Assembly (NCBI GenBank): GCA_902783705.1
Contig: CACZSA010000157.1
Location: 1 to 8,549 of the forward strand
Direction: 5' to 3'
DNA: 8,549 nucleotides
From: an uncultured Ruminococcus sp.
GTDB taxonomy: Bacteria > Bacillota > Clostridia > Oscillospirales > CAG-272
In this document: positions 6,672 to 8,549 of the stretch, piece after piece
Layout of the letters: each line of letters starts with the position of its first letter
How positions within the stretch are numbered: the first letter of the stretch is position 1
Made by a program: the position numbers and the translations under genes
Notes under the pieces: model-generated
Database searches by the model: none
Told to the model about the DNA's origin: nothing
What the model saw: the letters and a program-made list of their open reading frames with translations, nothing else

Positions 6672-6720
6672 GTTCCGCGCGTTTTTTCGGGAGGTTTTCG
6701 CTTGGGATTGGCATGACAGC

Positions 6721-6763
6721 AAAACACCGCCGCCCGGAGCATGGTCAGACCTGCCGGACGGCG
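6721..6763 (-). terminator. Intrinsic terminator after the EEP-family gene
   Basis: A 10-bp stem pairs CGCCGTCCGG with CCGGGCGGCG on the minus strand (6763-6754 with 6737-6728), including one T/G pair. The 16-base loop contains a small inner GGT/ACC pairing. It is followed by GTGTTTT. It starts 11 bases after the stop at 6775 and separates the glycosidase-nuclease transcript from the acetyltransferase gene. Confidence 0.8.
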
Positions 6764-6774
6764 AAATTCGGGAT

Positions 6775-7503
6775 TCAGAACGAGATCTCGGCGACAATGG
6801 GGCAGTGATCGCTCGCGACGATCTGCCGCACGCGCACGTCCCGCACGGTCACGTTCTTTGACGTATAGATGTAGTCGATCAGCGACGAGGGCGCGTGGGA
6901 CGGATGGCTCTTCTCCCCGCGCGAGACGAGGATCGAATGCGTTTCATGGAGCCGCGCGCCGAGGGGCGTGAGGACCGGATCGTCCGGCGTGACGTTGAAG
7001 TCGCCCATGAGCGCGAAGGGCAGGGACTCTTCGGCGGTCAGCGCGGCGGCGAAGGAGGCGGCGTGCTCCGCTTCGACGGGCGAGAGGCCGAAATGCGACG
7101 AATACACGGCGAAGCGTCCCCCGTCCGGGAGATCGATCACCGCGCGCAGGATCGAACGGGGCTCAAAGCGCGGCGCGTCCGCCGGGTTTGCGGGATCCGG
7201 GATCGAATACACCTTCGCCTCGACGATCGGCCAGCGGGAAAGGACCGCGTTTCCGTAGGGGTTCCATCCGCCGACATAGAACGAACGCCCGAACCAGCCG
7301 TGATAGCCGAGATATCCCGCCATGAACTCCGTCTGCGCGGTGTATTCGGGATGCACGCCGCGCCCGCGGACCTCGTTCAGTCCGATGATGTCGGCGTCCT
7401 CGTCCCGGATGACGTCCGCCATGACGGTGAGGTCGATCCGCCCGGGATTCGACAGGTGCACATGCCCGTGCTGGATGTTGTAGGTCATGATCTTGATGTC
7501 CAT
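6775..7503 (-). CDS. Endonuclease/exonuclease/phosphatase (EEP, DNase I-like) family metal-dependent hydrolase
   Basis: With the start at 7503 the protein has 242 residues and shows the EEP motifs in order. They are TYNIQHG (7-13, Asn9), LNEV (42-45, metal-binding Glu44), GNAVLSRWPI (84-93), SSHFG (135-139, His137), GDFN (167-170, Asp168 and Asn170), LIDYIY (208-213) and SDHCPIVAEI (231-240, catalytic His233). The family uses Mg2+ to cut phosphodiesters or phosphomonoesters in nucleic acids, lipids or inositol phosphates; motifs alone do not show which. The length is typical of single-domain bacterial members. No signal peptide is seen, so it should be cytoplasmic. GGAGG five bases before 7503 decides the start; a longer frame to 7569 would overlap the upstream gene and adds no motif. 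It follows the glycosidase-like gene by 28 bases, so the two are likely one operon, ended by the hairpin at 6721-6763. The reason for pairing it with a glycosidase is unclear. Confidence 0.88.
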   Translation of the reverse strand: MDIKIMTYNIQHGHVHLSNPGRIDLTVMADVIRDEDADIIGLNEVRGRGVHPEYTAQTEFMAGYLGYHGWFGRSFYVGGWNPYGNAVLSRWPIVEAKVYSIPDPANPADAPRFEPRSILRAVIDLPDGGRFAVYSSHFGLSPVEAEHAASFAAALTAEESLPFALMGDFNVTPDDPVLTPLGARLHETHSILVSRGEKSHPSHAPSSLIDYIYTSKNVTVRDVRVRQIVASDHCPIVAEISF

Positions 7504-7508
7504 CTGTT

Positions 7509-7513
7509 CCTCC
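7509..7513 (-). promoter_or_regulatory. Ribosome binding site deciding the EEP-family gene start
   Basis: GGAGG on the minus strand lies five bases before the ATG at 7503, in the 28-base gap after the glycosidase-like gene. It favours this start over one at 7569. Confidence 0.75.
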
Positions 7514-7531
7514 AATGTACGCGGTTGAATT

Positions 7532-8549
7532 TCAGAAGCGGACTTCGCCGCACTCGCCGCATTTTCCACGGGCGAGCAGGGAGCCGTCGGAGCGCAGGAC
7601 CTGCCAGCCGTCCCGGTCGAAATGGACGCCGAAGACGGAGCCGAACGCGCGGATATTGTCGAGATAGAGGTGATCCATGCCCGCGGGGAGGGTCGGCTTG
7701 ACGGTGCAGGAAGCGGTCCCGGTCGGCGTGAGGTCGAGCATGCCCTCGAGGATGATCTTGCAGAAGAGCGCGCTCTCGCCGGAGAGATGACGGCGCCCGC
7801 CCTCGGGATAGGCTTCGACGGCGTAGGGTACGCGCTCGCCGAGCAGCCGGTTGTTCACGTAGCGGTCGAGCAGCTCCCATGCGCGGTCGGTGTACCCGGA
7901 GGCAAAGATGCCGCGCAGGCTGTACAGGGTCGAGCGGTCCCAGATCGTCTCCGAGCCCTCGGCGGTGAGGAATCCGTCGGGACGCATGAGGTATTCCGAG
8001 GTGAGCGCGTCGACGGTGGCTTTGGCCCGGTCGTAGATCCCGACGCAGAGCGGCATGCAGATCCAGGAGCGCATCACCTCGCAGCCCTCGTAATACCGAT
8101 AGGCCGGGATGCCGTGGATCGTATATCCGAAGAACGACTCGATCGCCGTCCGGAGCTCTTCCGCGCGCTCCCGGTAGACTGCGCCGTCCTCGCCGAGCTC
8201 CTCCGCGAGGGAAGCTGCGGCGAGAAGACCCGCGTAGCAGAGCGTGGAGGTGCAGAGGTTGGCGTCGCCCGAGGGGAAGCGTCCTTCAAGCTCGTCGCGG
8301 TCCGATGCGATGACGCCCGCCGCGTTCTTTTTCCGCTCGCAGTATTCGGCGCACCAGCGGATCGCGGGCCAGAGCTCTCGGGCGATCGCGCGGTCCCCGA
8401 CGGTGAGGGCGAAACGGGAGGCCCCGTAGAGATACATCGCGGCGTCTCCCCGGTCACCCGCACCGTTCCAGTAGTCGATGCCCTCGGCGATGACGGAGGA
8501 CGGGATCGGCTCGTAGCGGTCGGACATGAAGGGCATGTACATCCGGTAG
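7532..8549 (-). CDS. Six-hairpin ((alpha/alpha)6-barrel) glycosidase-like protein, N-terminal part cut by window
   Basis: The frame stays open to the right edge, so the true start lies beyond it; the ATG at 8542 is probably internal. Counting from that Met, 336 residues are visible. They read as alternating helices of an (alpha/alpha)6 toroid: YLYGASRFALTVGD (37-50), a loop DRDELEGRFPSGDAN (81-95), STLCYAGLLAAASLAEEL (99-116), and YPEGGRRHLSGESALFCKI (245-263). After these comes a beta-rich end, TVKPTLPAGMDHLYLDNIRAFG (280-301). The order SGE, long helix, then 'P.LP' plus small beta-domain is typical of GH15/GH63/GH78/GH95-like catalytic modules; I cannot name the family. Candidate acids are D81, D83, E84, E199 and E247. 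The extreme C-terminus has CGEC (328-331), a lone Cys pair. The EEP-family gene follows 28 bases downstream. A carbohydrate role is inferred from fold pattern and context. Confidence 0.7.
   Translation of the reverse strand, partial: YRMYMPFMSDRYEPIPSSVIAEGIDYWNGAGDRGDAAMYLYGASRFALTVGDRAIARELWPAIRWCAEYCERKKNAAGVIASDRDELEGRFPSGDANLCTSTLCYAGLLAAASLAEELGEDGAVYRERAEELRTAIESFFGYTIHGIPAYRYYEGCEVMRSWICMPLCVGIYDRAKATVDALTSEYLMRPDGFLTAEGSETIWDRSTLYSLRGIFASGYTDRAWELLDRYVNNRLLGERVPYAVEAYPEGGRRHLSGESALFCKIILEGMLDLTPTGTASCTVKPTLPAGMDHLYLDNIRAFGSVFGVHFDRDGWQVLRSDGSLLARGKCGECGEVRF

Noticed and set aside
6131..6742. Minus-strand open frame of about 203 codons across the acetyltransferase start
   Set aside because: It shadows the acetyltransferase in another frame, spans the non-coding gap, and has Arg/Pro-rich composition without motifs.
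6490..6774. Complete chromosomal or plasmid replication origin
   Set aside because: Only three boxes are present, no replication gene is nearby, and skew cannot be judged from this window. It is reported as a box cluster only.
7504..7569. 22-codon N-terminal extension of the EEP-family protein
   Set aside because: It would overlap the upstream glycosidase gene. The family normally begins close to the TYNI motif, and GGAGG precedes 7503.

Overview
The window looks like a piece of chromosome from a GC-rich, Gram-positive-type gut or rumen bacterium, most likely a Clostridia lineage (Oscillospiraceae or Christensenellales-like). This is inference. It rests on strong GGAGG-type ribosome binding sites, a near-consensus sigma-A promoter, a PrsA-like membrane-anchored parvulin protein and the abundance of glycan-active genes. 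No rRNA, tRNA, CRISPR array, transposase or phage gene was seen.

Layout from left to right. The plus strand carries only the 3' part of a mannitol-1-phosphate 5-dehydrogenase-like gene (1-978), cut by the left edge. It converges on the minus-strand genes at a hairpin with A/T flanks on both sides (996-1031), a likely bidirectional terminator. All other genes are on the minus strand. In transcription order they are: a six-hairpin glycosidase-like gene cut by the right edge (8549-7532); an endonuclease/exonuclease/phosphatase-family gene 28 bp downstream (7503-6775), ended by a strong hairpin terminator (6763-6721); a 285-bp gap; a tandem-GNAT acetyltransferase (6489-5470); a membrane-anchored PpiC/parvulin foldase (5337-3904) with its own extended -10 promoter (5419-5391); a hairpin (3893-3869); a 678-residue right-handed beta-helix protein resembling GH141-type glycosidases (3834-1798); and an alpha/beta hydrolase (1810-1046) whose start overlaps the beta-helix stop by 13 bases.

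How the genes may work together. The beta-helix protein and the alpha/beta hydrolase are translationally coupled. Neither has a signal peptide, so they form a plausible intracellular pair that trims imported, possibly acylated, plant-type oligosaccharides. The partial glycosidase and the polyol dehydrogenase fit the same carbohydrate-catabolism theme. The foldase, nuclease-like protein and acetyltransferase have no evident link to it.

The least ordinary non-coding signal is a compact cluster of three DnaA-box-like 9-mers (6559-6592) in the 285-bp gap, with an inverted repeat beside it. No dnaA or dnaN gene is present, so a full origin is not claimed. I did not find convincing evidence of a wholly new multi-gene system.
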